Positions 1 to 8,198 of a stretch of DNA of 51,771 nt are shown piece after piece. A model generated the notes under the pieces. That model was not told where the DNA came from. It made no database searches and saw only the letters and a program-made list of their open reading frames with translations. The stretch's first letter is position 1, and each line of letters begins with the position of its first letter. Origin of the DNA: Betaproteobacteria bacterium RIFCSPLOWO2_02_FULL_63_19 (lineage in GTDB: Bacteria; Pseudomonadota; Gammaproteobacteria; Burkholderiales; SG8-39); contig MEQX01000022.1 in NCBI GenBank assembly GCA_001770415.1, positions 29,857-81,627 of the forward strand. The letters are read 5' to 3'. Both the position numbers and the translations under genes were made by a program.

Positions 1-111
1 CCGGCCGGGATTACCGCCGCGATCGCGGCCGGGCGCGCCGGCCGCTCGACGATACTGGTCGAACGCTACGGCTTTCTCGGCGGGGCTGGCCCGCTCCGGT
101 ACGCGAACTAA
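1..111 (+). pseudogene. FAD-dependent oxidoreductase, N-terminal fragment
   Basis: Frame 1 is open from the window edge to a TAA at 109-111. It reads AGITAAIAAGRAG and then ILVERYGFLGG. This is the dinucleotide-binding helix and following strand of FAD-dependent oxidoreductases, in which the LVERYGFLGG segment is usually followed by MAT and several hundred more residues. Here the family match stops after FLGG and the frame closes eight codons later. The gene is therefore truncated and cannot make a working enzyme unless this is an assembly artefact. The upstream part lies outside the window. Its stop codon overlaps the stop of the decayed dehydratase on the other strand, so two broken genes meet tail to tail. 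Confidence 0.55.
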
Positions 112-1440
112 TCACGCTTAAGGAGCACCGCACCCCTCGGCAGGGGCTGAACGTTGCGCTCGTAGATCGACAGCCAGCCCCGTTCCGGCACAGCGGGCAC
201 GCGGTCCGGTCCGGTTCGTCGGGCGGACAGTACGTCCTGCGGCACCTCCAGGTTGACGGTTCGTCGCTCAACATCGATGGAAATCACGTCTCCGTTCTCG
301 ACCAGGCCGAGCGGACCGCCGTACGCCGCCTCCGGGGACACTTCGCCCACGATCAACCCGCGGTTGACCAGCCCCGACATTTGCCCGTCGGTCACCACGG
401 CCACGCGCTCGAGCAGGCCTGCGCCGTCCAGGCCGAATATCAGCGCCGAGGTCATGGCCATGCCCGGGCTGCCGCGCAGACCCAAGCCGCTCAACACCAC
501 GACCTGGCCCGGCCTGATCTCGCCGCAGCGCAAGCCCTCGATCGCTTCCTCGCGCGAGTGGTAGATGATTGCCGGCCCGGAAAAACGTATCATGCGCTCG
601 CCCTCGCCGCCCACCCGCACGATGGCGCCCTCGGGCGCGAGCGTTCCGCGCAGGATAATGATCGAAGGGCGCCACGACAGCGGATCATCGAGAGAACGCA
701 CGACATCCGGGTCCGCGACCGTCGCTTCGCCCAGAACCTCGCCAACGGTTCCTCCGGTCACCGTGAGCACATCGCGATCGAGCATGCGCTCCAGTCGTTT
801 CATGACCGCGCGCCTCGCAGGCGATGTGCATGGAATTGGCGGTGCCCATGCCCGCGCACACGCCGGGCCCGAGCACTGCGGTCTCGGTCATGCCCAACAG
901 GTCTTCCACGCTCACCCGACCGGTGGCGACGTAGCTCCACTTGAGAAACACCTCCTCGATATCGACGTGCTCGCCTTTCCACCGGCCGCTCGCCTGATAC
1001 CCGCAGGGGACCACGATGCTCGGTAGATTCAGCCGCCCGGCCGCCATCAGCTGACCAGGCGTGGTCTTGTCGCAGGACGCTAGGCACAGCATGCCGTCCA
1101 GCAGCGCGCCCTCGACGGCAACCTCGATGTCGTTAACAATCAGGTCGCGCGTGGCGAGGATATAGCCGCCGCGATGACCTGAACTGGTGATGAAATCGCT
1201 CGGGGCAGCGGTGCGGATCTCGAACGGGAGGCCTCCCGCGGCGCGGATCGCCTCCTTGGCCTTCGCCGCCACGCGGTCCAGGTGGGTGAAGCAGCTCGCC
1301 AGTTCCGAGGAACTGTTGACCACCGCGATCTTGGGCTTTTCCATATCGGCGTCGGCCAGGCCCAGCGAACGCCATTGCGCGCGGCGCGCGGCCCAGCGAG
1401 GCGTACCGGGTTCGAAATTGCTTCTCAACGGCTTGCGCAC
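108..1440 (-). pseudogene. IlvD/Edd-family dehydratase with internal deletion and frameshift
   Basis: Two overlapping minus-strand frames each match part of an IlvD/Edd (dihydroxy-acid or sugar-acid) dehydratase. The N-terminal part (from 1440, starting MRKPLRSNFEPGTPRW) contains the Fe-S cysteine motif SCDKTTPG and the GVCAGMGTANSMHIACEA block. The C-terminal part (ending at 108) starts at KRLERMLDRDVLTVTGG and contains GSPGMAMTSALIFG and DGQMSGL. At about 805-815 the sequence jumps from HIACEA directly to the KRLERML block with a frame change. From the usual family layout I infer that roughly 100-130 residues are missing, including the segment with the SARMR and GGSTNAV motifs. The combined coding length of about 440 codons is short against the usual 550-600. 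The product would not be functional. The intact gene would have dehydrated 2,3-dihydroxy acids or aldonic acids. Confidence 0.8.
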
Positions 1441-1514
1441 CTGCCACCCCGGCCAAAATTTCAGCGCCGTCTATCGTCCTTGCGAACTTCCTTGGACTTC
1501 TTAGAACCTGGTTC

Positions 1515-1606
1515 TGGCGGAGAGGGAGGGATTCGAACCCTCGATACGGAGCAAACCGTATAACGCCTTAGCAGGGCGCCCCCTTCGGCCACTCGGGCAC
1601 CTCTCC
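1515..1606 (-). tRNA. tRNA-Ser(GCT)
   Basis: The minus strand folds as a class II tRNA. It has a GGAGAGG acceptor start, an anticodon stem CGCC/GGCG around the loop CTGCTAA (anticodon GCT, reading AGC/AGU), a long variable arm, the T-arm GGGTTCGAATCCC, and an encoded CCA (1515-1517) after discriminator G. The 92 nt length is normal for tRNA-Ser. The 5' end is 1606. The upstream leader carries a second copy of the first 20 nt of this tRNA (1713-1732) and a plausible promoter near 1748-1778. Confidence 0.95.
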
Positions 1607-1712
1607 GGTTTCAAAACTCAACCTGCCGTCACCAACTCGCTTGCTGCGGACCTTCTTCCGAGCGGCCTCGGGGGCGCTGTGCGCCCCGAAATCAACGAAC
1701 GCCTTCGGCGTT

Positions 1713-1732
1713 GGCCACTCGGGCACCTCTCC
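1713..1732 (-). repeat. Duplicated 5' fragment of tRNA-Ser
   Basis: These 20 bases are identical to the first 20 bases of the adjacent tRNA-Ser(GCT) gene (1587-1606), covering the acceptor 5' strand and the start of the D arm. After that the sequence diverges into a small perfect hairpin (aacgcc/ggcgtt at 1699-1713) and a second one (ggggcgc/gcgcccc at 1671-1687). No anticodon or T arm follows, so this is a tRNA fragment and not a second gene. It lies in the probable leader of the tRNA transcript. Confidence 0.8.
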
Positions 1733-1747
1733 GAAAAACCCGCTTTG

Positions 1748-1778
1748 ACTATAACACGCGAGTCGGTGCGACGTTCAA
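1748..1778 (-). promoter_or_regulatory. Candidate promoter for tRNA-Ser(GCT)
   Basis: On the minus strand a TTGAAC (1773-1778) and a TATAGT (1748-1753) are separated by 19 bp, which is longer than the ideal 17. The element lies just upstream of the tRNA fragment and overlaps the stop codon of lysC. It would transcribe the fragment and the tRNA together. This is a visual match only. Confidence 0.35.
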
Positions 1779-3004
1779 GCGGGCTGGTCGAGATCGAAGG
1801 CGCGATGCAGCGCGCGCACCGCGAGCTCCATGTATTTCTCGTCGATCACCACTGAAATCTTGATCTCGGAAGTGGAAATCATCTGGATATTGATGCCTTC
1901 ATCCGAAAGCGTGTGAAAGGCCTTCGACGCGATGCCCGCGTGCGTGCGCATGCCCACACCGACGATCGACACCTTGCAGATCTTGCTGTCGCCGCGGATG
2001 TCGGTCGCCTTGATGTGCTCCTTGACCTGCTTGTTGAGCACGCCCATCGCTTTCGTGTATTCGTTGCGGGGAACGGTAAACGACAGGTCGGTCATGCCGT
2101 CCACGCCCGCATTCTGGATGATCATGTCGACTTCGATGTTTGCATCCCCGATCGGGCCCAGAATCGCGTACGCGATGCCCGGACGATCCGGAACCCCCAT
2201 CACGGTGATCTTTGCCTCGTCGCGGCTGAATGCGATGCCGGAAATGATGGCTTTTTCCATTTTTTCGTCTTCCTCGAATGTAATCAGCGTGCCCTCGCCC
2301 CCGTCCTCGAAGCTGGAGAGCACGCGCAAACGTACCTTGTACTTGCCGGCGAACTCCACCGAGCGGATCTGCAATACCTTTGATCCGAGGCTCGCCATTT
2401 CCAGCATTTCCTCGAACGTGACGGTATTGAGGCGCCGCGCCTCGGGCACAACCCTCGGGTCCGTGGTGTAGACGCCATCGACATCGGTGTAGATCTGGCA
2501 CTCGTCGGCCTTCAGCGCCGCGGCGACCGCAACCGCCGATGTGTCCGACCCGCCGCGCCCGAGCGTGGTGATATTGCCGACCTCGTCCACCCCCTGGAAC
2601 CCCGCGACAACCACGATCGTGCCCGCGGCGAGATCTTCCCGGATCGGCGCCTCGTCGATGCTGACGATGCGCGCCTTCGTGAACGCAGCGTCGGTCAGCA
2701 CCCTGACCTGGGCGCCGGTGTAGCTCTTCGCCTTCAGTCCCAGATCCATCAGCGCCATCGCGAGCAGACCGATGGTGACCTGTTCTCCGGTGGAGGCGAC
2801 GACATCGAGTTCGCGCGGGTCGGGATTCGCCTGCACTTCCTTGGCCAGCGCAAGCAGCCTGTTGGTTTCTCCACTCATTGCCGAAACTACGACAACAAGT
2901 TGATGTCCCGCCGCCTTCCACCGGGCGACGCGCTTGGCGACATTCTTGATGCGCTCGGGGGACCCGACCGATGTGCCGCCGTATTTTTGTACGATCAGTG
3001 CCAT
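1775..3004 (-). CDS. lysC: Aspartate kinase
   Basis: This enzyme phosphorylates L-aspartate in the cytoplasm, the first committed step to lysine, threonine, methionine and diaminopimelate. The 409-residue protein starts MALIVQKYGGTSVG, and the KYGGTS motif is the nucleotide/aspartate-binding signature. The kinase domain runs to about residue 245 and contains GRGGSDTSAVAVAAAL. Two ACT domains follow, recognisable by the segments around ITVMGVPDRPGIAYAI and CKVSIVGVGMRTHAGI; these normally bind lysine and/or threonine for feedback inhibition. Length and domain order fit the proteobacterial monofunctional LysC. The gene stands alone, divergent from a small XRE regulator across 168 bp. I see no lysine riboswitch in that gap. 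Confidence 0.97.
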   Translation of the reverse strand: MALIVQKYGGTSVGSPERIKNVAKRVARWKAAGHQLVVVVSAMSGETNRLLALAKEVQANPDPRELDVVASTGEQVTIGLLAMALMDLGLKAKSYTGAQVRVLTDAAFTKARIVSIDEAPIREDLAAGTIVVVAGFQGVDEVGNITTLGRGGSDTSAVAVAAALKADECQIYTDVDGVYTTDPRVVPEARRLNTVTFEEMLEMASLGSKVLQIRSVEFAGKYKVRLRVLSSFEDGGEGTLITFEEDEKMEKAIISGIAFSRDEAKITVMGVPDRPGIAYAILGPIGDANIEVDMIIQNAGVDGMTDLSFTVPRNEYTKAMGVLNKQVKEHIKATDIRGDSKICKVSIVGVGMRTHAGIASKAFHTLSDEGINIQMISTSEIKISVVIDEKYMELAVRALHRAFDLDQPA

Positions 3005-3172
3005 TGCGGCTCCGCAAAAAAGGGTTGAATTTTATCGCAAATCAGCCAAGAAAATAAGCTCCACCGCGCGCCGTGGAGGCTTGGGGCCCGCCCGCACAAC
3101 CGGAAATTTGTCACTGGGCACGGTTCATGCTGCTGGCATAAGGGAAAGCCCAATTTCAACTCAGGAGCAACA

Positions 3173-3529
3173 ATGAAAATGCTAGATATGGAGGTTAATC
3201 CGAGGGAAATCCGCCGGCGCCTGGGGCTCAATCAGCAGGAATTCTGGACGCGGATCGGTGTTACGCAAAGCGGCGGGTCCCGCTACGAAAGCGGACGCAA
3301 CATGCCAAGACCTGTTCGCGAGTTGCTGCGCCTAGTGCACGTCGAGCAGGTCGATCTGAGCCAAGTGAGAAGAGAGGACTTCGAGGTCCTGGACTACCTC
3401 AAGAATGCTCATCCGGATCTTCATCAAAGCCTCAAGCGTGCGGCGCGCGCATGGCAAAGGAAGGGCGCGCGAACGGAGTTCGCCCAACCGCGCGAAGGTG
3501 ACGGACTTCAAATTGCCCAAGCCGGGTAG
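3173..3529 (+). CDS. Small XRE-family DNA-binding protein
   Basis: This is a 118-residue protein with an N-terminal helix-turn-helix at about residues 8-55 (IRRRLGLNQQEFWTRIGVTQ and RYESGRNMPRPV). The pattern is that of Cro/C1-type regulators, with an unusual GGSRYE recognition segment. The second half is charged and has no recognised ligand domain. An AGGAG stands about 7 nt before the first of three clustered ATG codons, which decides the start at 3173. It is divergent from lysC and 86 bp upstream of a glutathione S-transferase. Its target is unknown. It could regulate itself, lysC or the neighbouring plus-strand genes, but nothing in the sequence proves this. Confidence 0.75.
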   Translation: MKMLDMEVNPREIRRRLGLNQQEFWTRIGVTQSGGSRYESGRNMPRPVRELLRLVHVEQVDLSQVRREDFEVLDYLKNAHPDLHQSLKRAARAWQRKGARTEFAQPREGDGLQIAQAG

Positions 3530-3615
3530 TTGATTGCCGACGTCGGTGCGGGCGAAGGCTTAACATTGCACATCGAAGCGTTCGCCCGGCGGTTTCTTAC
3601 CCGGCTCTACAGGGC

Positions 3616-4371
3616 ATGTCGTCCAATCTCGATCTCTACCATGGCTTGGCTTCGACCTGTTCGAAAAAGGTCCGCCTTTGCCTGTACGAAAAGCGGTTGA
3701 CGTTCAAGAGCCATTTATTGAATCTTCAGGCCTTCGAGCAGCACAGTCCCGAATATCTGAAGCTCAATCCGAACGGCGTCGTGCCGACGCTCGTGCACAA
3801 CGGCGAACCGATCGTCGAATCGAATGTGATCATCGAGTACATCGATGACGAATTCCCGGACACGCCGCTGCGTCCGGCCGATTCGCTCGCGCGCGCGAGG
3901 ATGCGCCGCTGGATCCAGTTTTCCGGGGTGGTCGCCTACGATGCGGTCGCGCTGCCGACCTGGATGAAAATTTCCGCTCCGGTGGCACGAAAACTCTCAG
4001 ACGAAGAACTGGCGCAGGTGCTTGCGCGCGTTCCCACGCGCGAAAGGCGCGAGCGGTGGGCGCGCGTCGCACGCGATGGCATCCCGCAGGACGAGATCGA
4101 GGAATGCTATACGGAGATGGACCGGATTCTTGCCGAAGTGGACCGAGCGATTTCCCGCGGCCCTTGGCTCGCGGGAGAAACCTATTCGCTCGCCGACATC
4201 GCGATGATCCCGTTCGTCGACCGCATCCACAACCTGCGCCCCGACCTTTGTCCGCCTGGGCGGTATTCGGGCGTCGCCGACTGGTACCGGCGGATGAAGG
4301 CGCGCCCCGCCTTCGCGCCGGCGTTCGATTTCAAGGACGACCCCAGGGTCGAAGGGCTGCCGAATATCTGA
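3616..4371 (+). CDS. Glutathione S-transferase family protein
   Basis: The 251-residue protein has the two-domain cytosolic GST layout. Residues 1-80 form the thioredoxin-like half, with GLASTCSKKVRLCLYEK in the active-site region and the glutathione-binding segment NGVVPTLVHNGEPIVESNVIIEYID, which includes the cis-proline and the ES pair. The alpha-helical C-terminal half ends with ETYSLADIAMIPFVDRI, where the conserved Asp of the N-capping box is present. It probably conjugates or reduces small electrophiles with glutathione, but the substrate cannot be read from sequence. It is codirectional with the NHLP precursor gene but 420 bp upstream of it, so co-transcription is uncertain. Confidence 0.9.
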   Translation: MSSNLDLYHGLASTCSKKVRLCLYEKRLTFKSHLLNLQAFEQHSPEYLKLNPNGVVPTLVHNGEPIVESNVIIEYIDDEFPDTPLRPADSLARARMRRWIQFSGVVAYDAVALPTWMKISAPVARKLSDEELAQVLARVPTRERRERWARVARDGIPQDEIEECYTEMDRILAEVDRAISRGPWLAGETYSLADIAMIPFVDRIHNLRPDLCPPGRYSGVADWYRRMKARPAFAPAFDFKDDPRVEGLPNI

Positions 4372-4793
4372 GCCCTGTTGCGTGGCAGCAGTGCACAATG
4401 GTTCGGGGCGGGCGCTGCCAAAGGTGAAGCTGGCACGTCCTATGCTCGACTTGCGCACATGAATGACCGCATTGACCCTGTATCGCGTCTGCGTTGTAAT
4501 GCGGGGAGGCGCGAACCGTTTCCGCGGAGAAAAAGACGGGCGTGCCGTTGAACCAAAGGCAACTTGCGGCTCGCTTTGCGGAAGGCAAGCGAGGTTTTGC
4601 CTGGCGTTGGCTAGCCCGCGCGTGAACGCTTGCAATGGGTACGAAGAAGAAAACCGATAAGACATAACCCAGACGGCGCCGGAATTTCCCAGGACGTGGC
4701 AGCTTGAGCTTTGTTGATCGTCTTTACCTCTCGCGGCTCGGGTGAAGAACGGCAACTGGAAGAGTCGCCTAACGGGAAAGGATAGGAGCCATC
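4372..4793. other. 422 bp region upstream of the NHLP precursor
   Basis: No convincing coding sequence is seen here. The region holds the terminator-like hairpin at 4570-4598 and, at its right end, an AGGAG about 6 nt before the precursor ATG. Several short inverted repeats are present, but I recognise no known riboswitch class. It is the likely place for the precursor promoter. Confidence 0.5.
4570..4598 (+). terminator. Terminator-like hairpin between GST and NHLP precursor
   Basis: The arms ctcgctt (4570-4576) and aagcgag (4587-4593) form a 7 bp stem with partly paired bases inside, followed by GTTTT. The T-run is short, so it could be a weak terminator of the GST gene or a leader structure. 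Confidence 0.35.
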
Positions 4794-5114
4794 ATGAGCC
4801 AAACAGAGCAGGAAAAGAAACTGAGCAAACTCCTCGCGAAGTGTTGGACGGACGAAGGTTTCAAAAACAAACTCATCGCCGATCCGGCGGGAACGCTGAA
4901 GGCGGTGGGCGCACAGTTGCCTCCCGGCCATTCGATCAAGGTCGTGGCAGACACCCCGGAGGTCAGCCACCTGGTGATTCCGGCAAGGCCGGACGAATTG
5001 TCCGACGCCCAGCTCGATGCGGTGGCGGGTGGGTTTTTCGATATTACTTGGCAGAGCGGGGGTTACCAGAAAATAACATGGAACCTGGGCGGTGGCGACA
5101 ACGAGTGGGACTGA
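4794..5114 (+). CDS. NHLP-type RiPP precursor peptide
   Basis: This 106-residue protein has the plan of a natural-product precursor with a nitrile-hydratase-alpha-like leader (the NHLP family). The leader (1-80) shows the family hallmarks: LLAKCWTDEGFKNKLIADP near the start, then LPPGHSIKVVADT, then the segment ending ELSDAQLDAVAGG. The Ala-Gly-Gly at 78-80 is a double-glycine processing site. The core (81-106) opens FFDITWQSGG, continues YQKITWNLGG and ends GDNEWD. It holds three Trp, one Tyr, two Thr, one Ser and no Cys, so lanthionine bridges are impossible. A strong AGGAG supports the start. It faces the tail of the export operon whose C39 peptidase should cleave after GG. No modification enzyme is visible nearby. 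The product may be an unmodified secreted peptide or be modified by enzymes encoded elsewhere. Confidence 0.88.
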   Translation: MSQTEQEKKLSKLLAKCWTDEGFKNKLIADPAGTLKAVGAQLPPGHSIKVVADTPEVSHLVIPARPDELSDAQLDAVAGGFFDITWQSGGYQKITWNLGGGDNEWD

Positions 5115-5282
5115 CCTGCCCAGGGATCCCTGGACCATTGATTCGTGGAGAACGGCGACCTGGCGGTGGTTACGGTAAGAGGGTAATTGTCTGGGTCGAT
5201 CTCGCCCCCCTTGGCAGGGCAAACGGGGACCACGAGCAAACGCGAAGCCGTTGCCGGTGGAAGCGATGTCGGCGGGTGAGGC

Positions 5283-8198
5283 TCAGGCGAGCTGCCGCCT
5301 GGCGAGCTCTGCGAACGGTCCGGGCTGGTCGATCAGCTTGGCATAGCTGCCGTTCTGGACGATCCGCCCGTCCTGGAGCACCAGGATGCGGTCGGCGTTG
5401 GCCACCGTCGAGAGGCGATGGCCGATCACGATTCGCGTCGTCTTGAGCGCCGCCAGATTGCGCGTGACGAGCGCTTGCGTGCGGTTGTCGAGCGCGCTGG
5501 TCGCCTCGTCGAGCAGCAGCAGCCGCGGCCGCTGCACGATGGCGCGTGCGATCAGGATGCGCTGGCGCTGCCCGCCCGAGAGCGTGCTCGATCCCTCGCT
5601 GATGACCGTGTGCATGCCCATCGGCATGGCCTCGATGTCCTCCTCGAGGCCGCACAACCTGGCCGCCTCCCACGCGTCGTCGATGGTGAGCAGGGTCGAG
5701 CCGACGATGTTGCTGTAGAGACTCCCCGGCATCAGTTGGCTCGTCTGCAGCACCACGCCGATCTGGCGCCGGACCGCGCGGATGTCCAGGTCCGACAATG
5801 CCTGGTTGTCGTAATAGATCGAGCCTGACGCCGGTTGCGCGAAGCCGAGCAGCAGCCGGAACAGCGTCGATTTGCCGGACCCCGACGGTCCGACGATGGC
5901 GATGAACCCGCCCGGCCGTACGCTGAACGAGACGTCCGTGAAGAGTTCCCGTCCCTCGACATAGGAAAAGGCGAGCTTCACGACGTCGAGCCTTCCCTGG
6001 AGTTCGCCCGGATGGATCTTGCTCTGGTCGGCCTCGGGAGCGGCAACGAGCACCGGAGCGGCGCGCTCGTAGACGGGCACGAGATTGAGCAGCCCGATGA
6101 CCGTCGCTGACATGCCGATCACCGCGGTGAAGAAGGCCCCGAAAGCCGCGATGAATGCGACGAACTCGCCGGTGGTGAACCGCGTCCCCGGACCCGGAAG
6201 GATCAGCATGCCGACGGCGGCGAACAGCACGGCCGATACCACGACCTCGTAGCCGCTGTAAAAGGTCTGCTCGACGTTGGCGACGTTCTGCGCGCGGAAG
6301 TTCAGCGTTCGAAGGCGCGCGAATTCCGCCGCCCAGTTGGCGAATGCGCGGGCTTCCGCGACCGCCATGCGCAGCTTCACGATGCCGAGCAGATACTGGA
6401 ACACCATGCCGGCGAGCCGGCCGGAGATCGCCGAGCCCTCGCGTTCGTATCGCAGCTTGATCCAGCCGCAGGTGAAGGTGACCGCGAGCGCGAGCACGAG
6501 CATCCCGACCGCGAACCACGCCAGCGTGGCGTTGTAGACGAACAGCAGGACGAGATTGAACGAGGAGAACAGCGCCGAAAAAATGCTCGCGAGCGCCGCG
6601 CCCGAGAGCGCGCGGCGGATGACGTTGATCCCGTTGAGTCGCATGGCGAGGTCGCCCGCGGTAAACCGGGAGAAGAACGCGATCGGCAGCGAGAGCACGC
6701 GGTCCCAGATCGCGGCGTGGATCGCGCCGTCCATGTGTCCCTCGACGCGCAACAGGTGCATGGAGCGCGCGAGCCCGAACATCGCCGAAGCGAGTGCCGC
6801 CGCGACCAGGGCAAGCATGGCGATGAGCACGTCGCCCTTGTTCGCGGACGGGATGTAGGTATCGATGAGCTTGCCGGTCAGGACCGGCGTGGCCAGGCCG
6901 AGCAGGCCGATCAGTGCGCCGAGCACGAGCATCCAGACGATGTCGCTGCGCATACCGCGCAGGCCCAGGGCAAGCAGCCCGGCGAGACCCACCGGTCCGT
7001 CGGGCAGCGGGCGATAGAAGGACATCGCGAACCCGTGCAGGCGCTCGGCGAGCGCTGGTCCAATGCGATCGCGGGATCGCCGCTGCGGGTCGTGCAGTTC
7101 GTAGCCGCCCCGCTCGGGCAGCAGCGCCACCCAGTCCTGCGTCCCGGAGAAGCGTCCGAGCAGCGGTCCGTTGTCGGTGGTCCACCAGTCGTGCTTCAGC
7201 GCGACCCGGCGCATGCGCAGGTTCGAGCTGGCGGCCAGTTCCGACACCGGCTCACGGATCGCGCGCCGGCTCCCGCGCGGCGGGCGCACGAAGCAGACCC
7301 CGAGCCGCTCCCCGAGTATCTCGCAGGCCGCGAACAGGGAGTCCGGATCGGGGGCGCCGACGGCGCGCGCCGATCGCCCCGCGGTGACTTGCACGATGCG
7401 CTCCAGCGCATTCTGCATGACCCGACCCGCGCCTGCGGCCTTCGTCGCGAGCCGATCGGCTTCGGCATCCAGCCGGCGACGTGCGCGCGCCAGCACGTAA
7501 CGCAACGCGAGTCGGTGGTAGGTTTGCAGCGCCCGCCACAAGCGTCCAGTGGCGATCACCTCGCCGGGATCGACCGTGAGGGCCGCCGCATCCTCCAGCG
7601 CCCGGAACCAGACGTCGTTGCGCACCGGCAACGGCACGAGGTCCGAGTCCGGCTCGATCTCGACGCCCTCTTCGCCCATGAAAACGGCCCGGCCGCGCGT
7701 GAGGCGCATCCAGACCAGGCGGCGGACCGGCGCGAGCAACTCGTCTTTCCGCACGGTGGTTTCGTCATCGACCTCGAGTACGTTCACATGCCCCGGCGCG
7801 AGTTCGCGCGGCAGGCCCCGCGTCAGCGCCGCAATCCAGGCCTCGGCCAGTTCCAGCAGCTCGTCGCGACGCGCATCGTCGCCGGCCTGGCGCAGCAGTT
7901 CGTCGCTGCGCACTTCGGTCACCGCCGCGCCGGGCAGCGGCACCGCGAGCAGGCCGAATTCGGGCGCGACCGAGCCGGGGTTGATTCCCAGGACGATCTG
8001 ACCCCGGACCGCGCGGTACAGGTGCTCGCGCGCACCGGTGACCTCGCCGTCGGACTGGCGCACCACGAACACGTCGATGGCGCCGGCGCCGACGAAGCTC
8101 ACGCGATCGGGATCGTGCAGCCAGAAAGGTCGCGCAACCGGCGCCGATGCCGCTGCGGCGAACTCGCTCAGACCCGGTGTGCGATCGCCGTCACTCAT
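5283..8198 (-). CDS. NHLM-type ABC transporter, ATP-binding/permease (no peptidase)
   Basis: This is a 971-residue half-transporter of the second NHLM ABC family. Residues 1-400 form an extension without the C39 cysteine or histidine motifs. It begins with a segment that could be a degenerate cyclic-nucleotide-like sandwich (VSFVGAGAIDVFVV) and ends with LLPERGGYELHDP, reminiscent of the vestigial substrate-recognition domain of bacteriocin exporters. A six-helix membrane domain follows at about 415-705. The ATPase has Walker A GPSGSGKS (770-777), signature LSGGQ (873-877), Walker B LLLLDE (893-898) and H-loop His927, all intact. The start overlaps the end of the C39 transporter gene by 8 bp. 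It probably acts in the inner membrane beside or paired with that transporter to export the precursor. Confidence 0.9.
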   Translation of the reverse strand: MSDGDRTPGLSEFAAAASAPVARPFWLHDPDRVSFVGAGAIDVFVVRQSDGEVTGAREHLYRAVRGQIVLGINPGSVAPEFGLLAVPLPGAAVTEVRSDELLRQAGDDARRDELLELAEAWIAALTRGLPRELAPGHVNVLEVDDETTVRKDELLAPVRRLVWMRLTRGRAVFMGEEGVEIEPDSDLVPLPVRNDVWFRALEDAAALTVDPGEVIATGRLWRALQTYHRLALRYVLARARRRLDAEADRLATKAAGAGRVMQNALERIVQVTAGRSARAVGAPDPDSLFAACEILGERLGVCFVRPPRGSRRAIREPVSELAASSNLRMRRVALKHDWWTTDNGPLLGRFSGTQDWVALLPERGGYELHDPQRRSRDRIGPALAERLHGFAMSFYRPLPDGPVGLAGLLALGLRGMRSDIVWMLVLGALIGLLGLATPVLTGKLIDTYIPSANKGDVLIAMLALVAAALASAMFGLARSMHLLRVEGHMDGAIHAAIWDRVLSLPIAFFSRFTAGDLAMRLNGINVIRRALSGAALASIFSALFSSFNLVLLFVYNATLAWFAVGMLVLALAVTFTCGWIKLRYEREGSAISGRLAGMVFQYLLGIVKLRMAVAEARAFANWAAEFARLRTLNFRAQNVANVEQTFYSGYEVVVSAVLFAAVGMLILPGPGTRFTTGEFVAFIAAFGAFFTAVIGMSATVIGLLNLVPVYERAAPVLVAAPEADQSKIHPGELQGRLDVVKLAFSYVEGRELFTDVSFSVRPGGFIAIVGPSGSGKSTLFRLLLGFAQPASGSIYYDNQALSDLDIRAVRRQIGVVLQTSQLMPGSLYSNIVGSTLLTIDDAWEAARLCGLEEDIEAMPMGMHTVISEGSSTLSGGQRQRILIARAIVQRPRLLLLDEATSALDNRTQALVTRNLAALKTTRIVIGHRLSTVANADRILVLQDGRIVQNGSYAKLIDQPGPFAELARRQLA

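Noticed and set aside
1515-1732. Prophage or integrative-element attachment site at tRNA-Ser
   Set aside because: Attachment sites usually duplicate the 3' end of a tRNA gene, while here the 5' end is repeated. No integrase or mobility gene is seen nearby.
3005-3172. Lysine riboswitch upstream of lysC
   Set aside because: The gap is only 168 bp and I see neither the L-box core nor an expression-platform hairpin.
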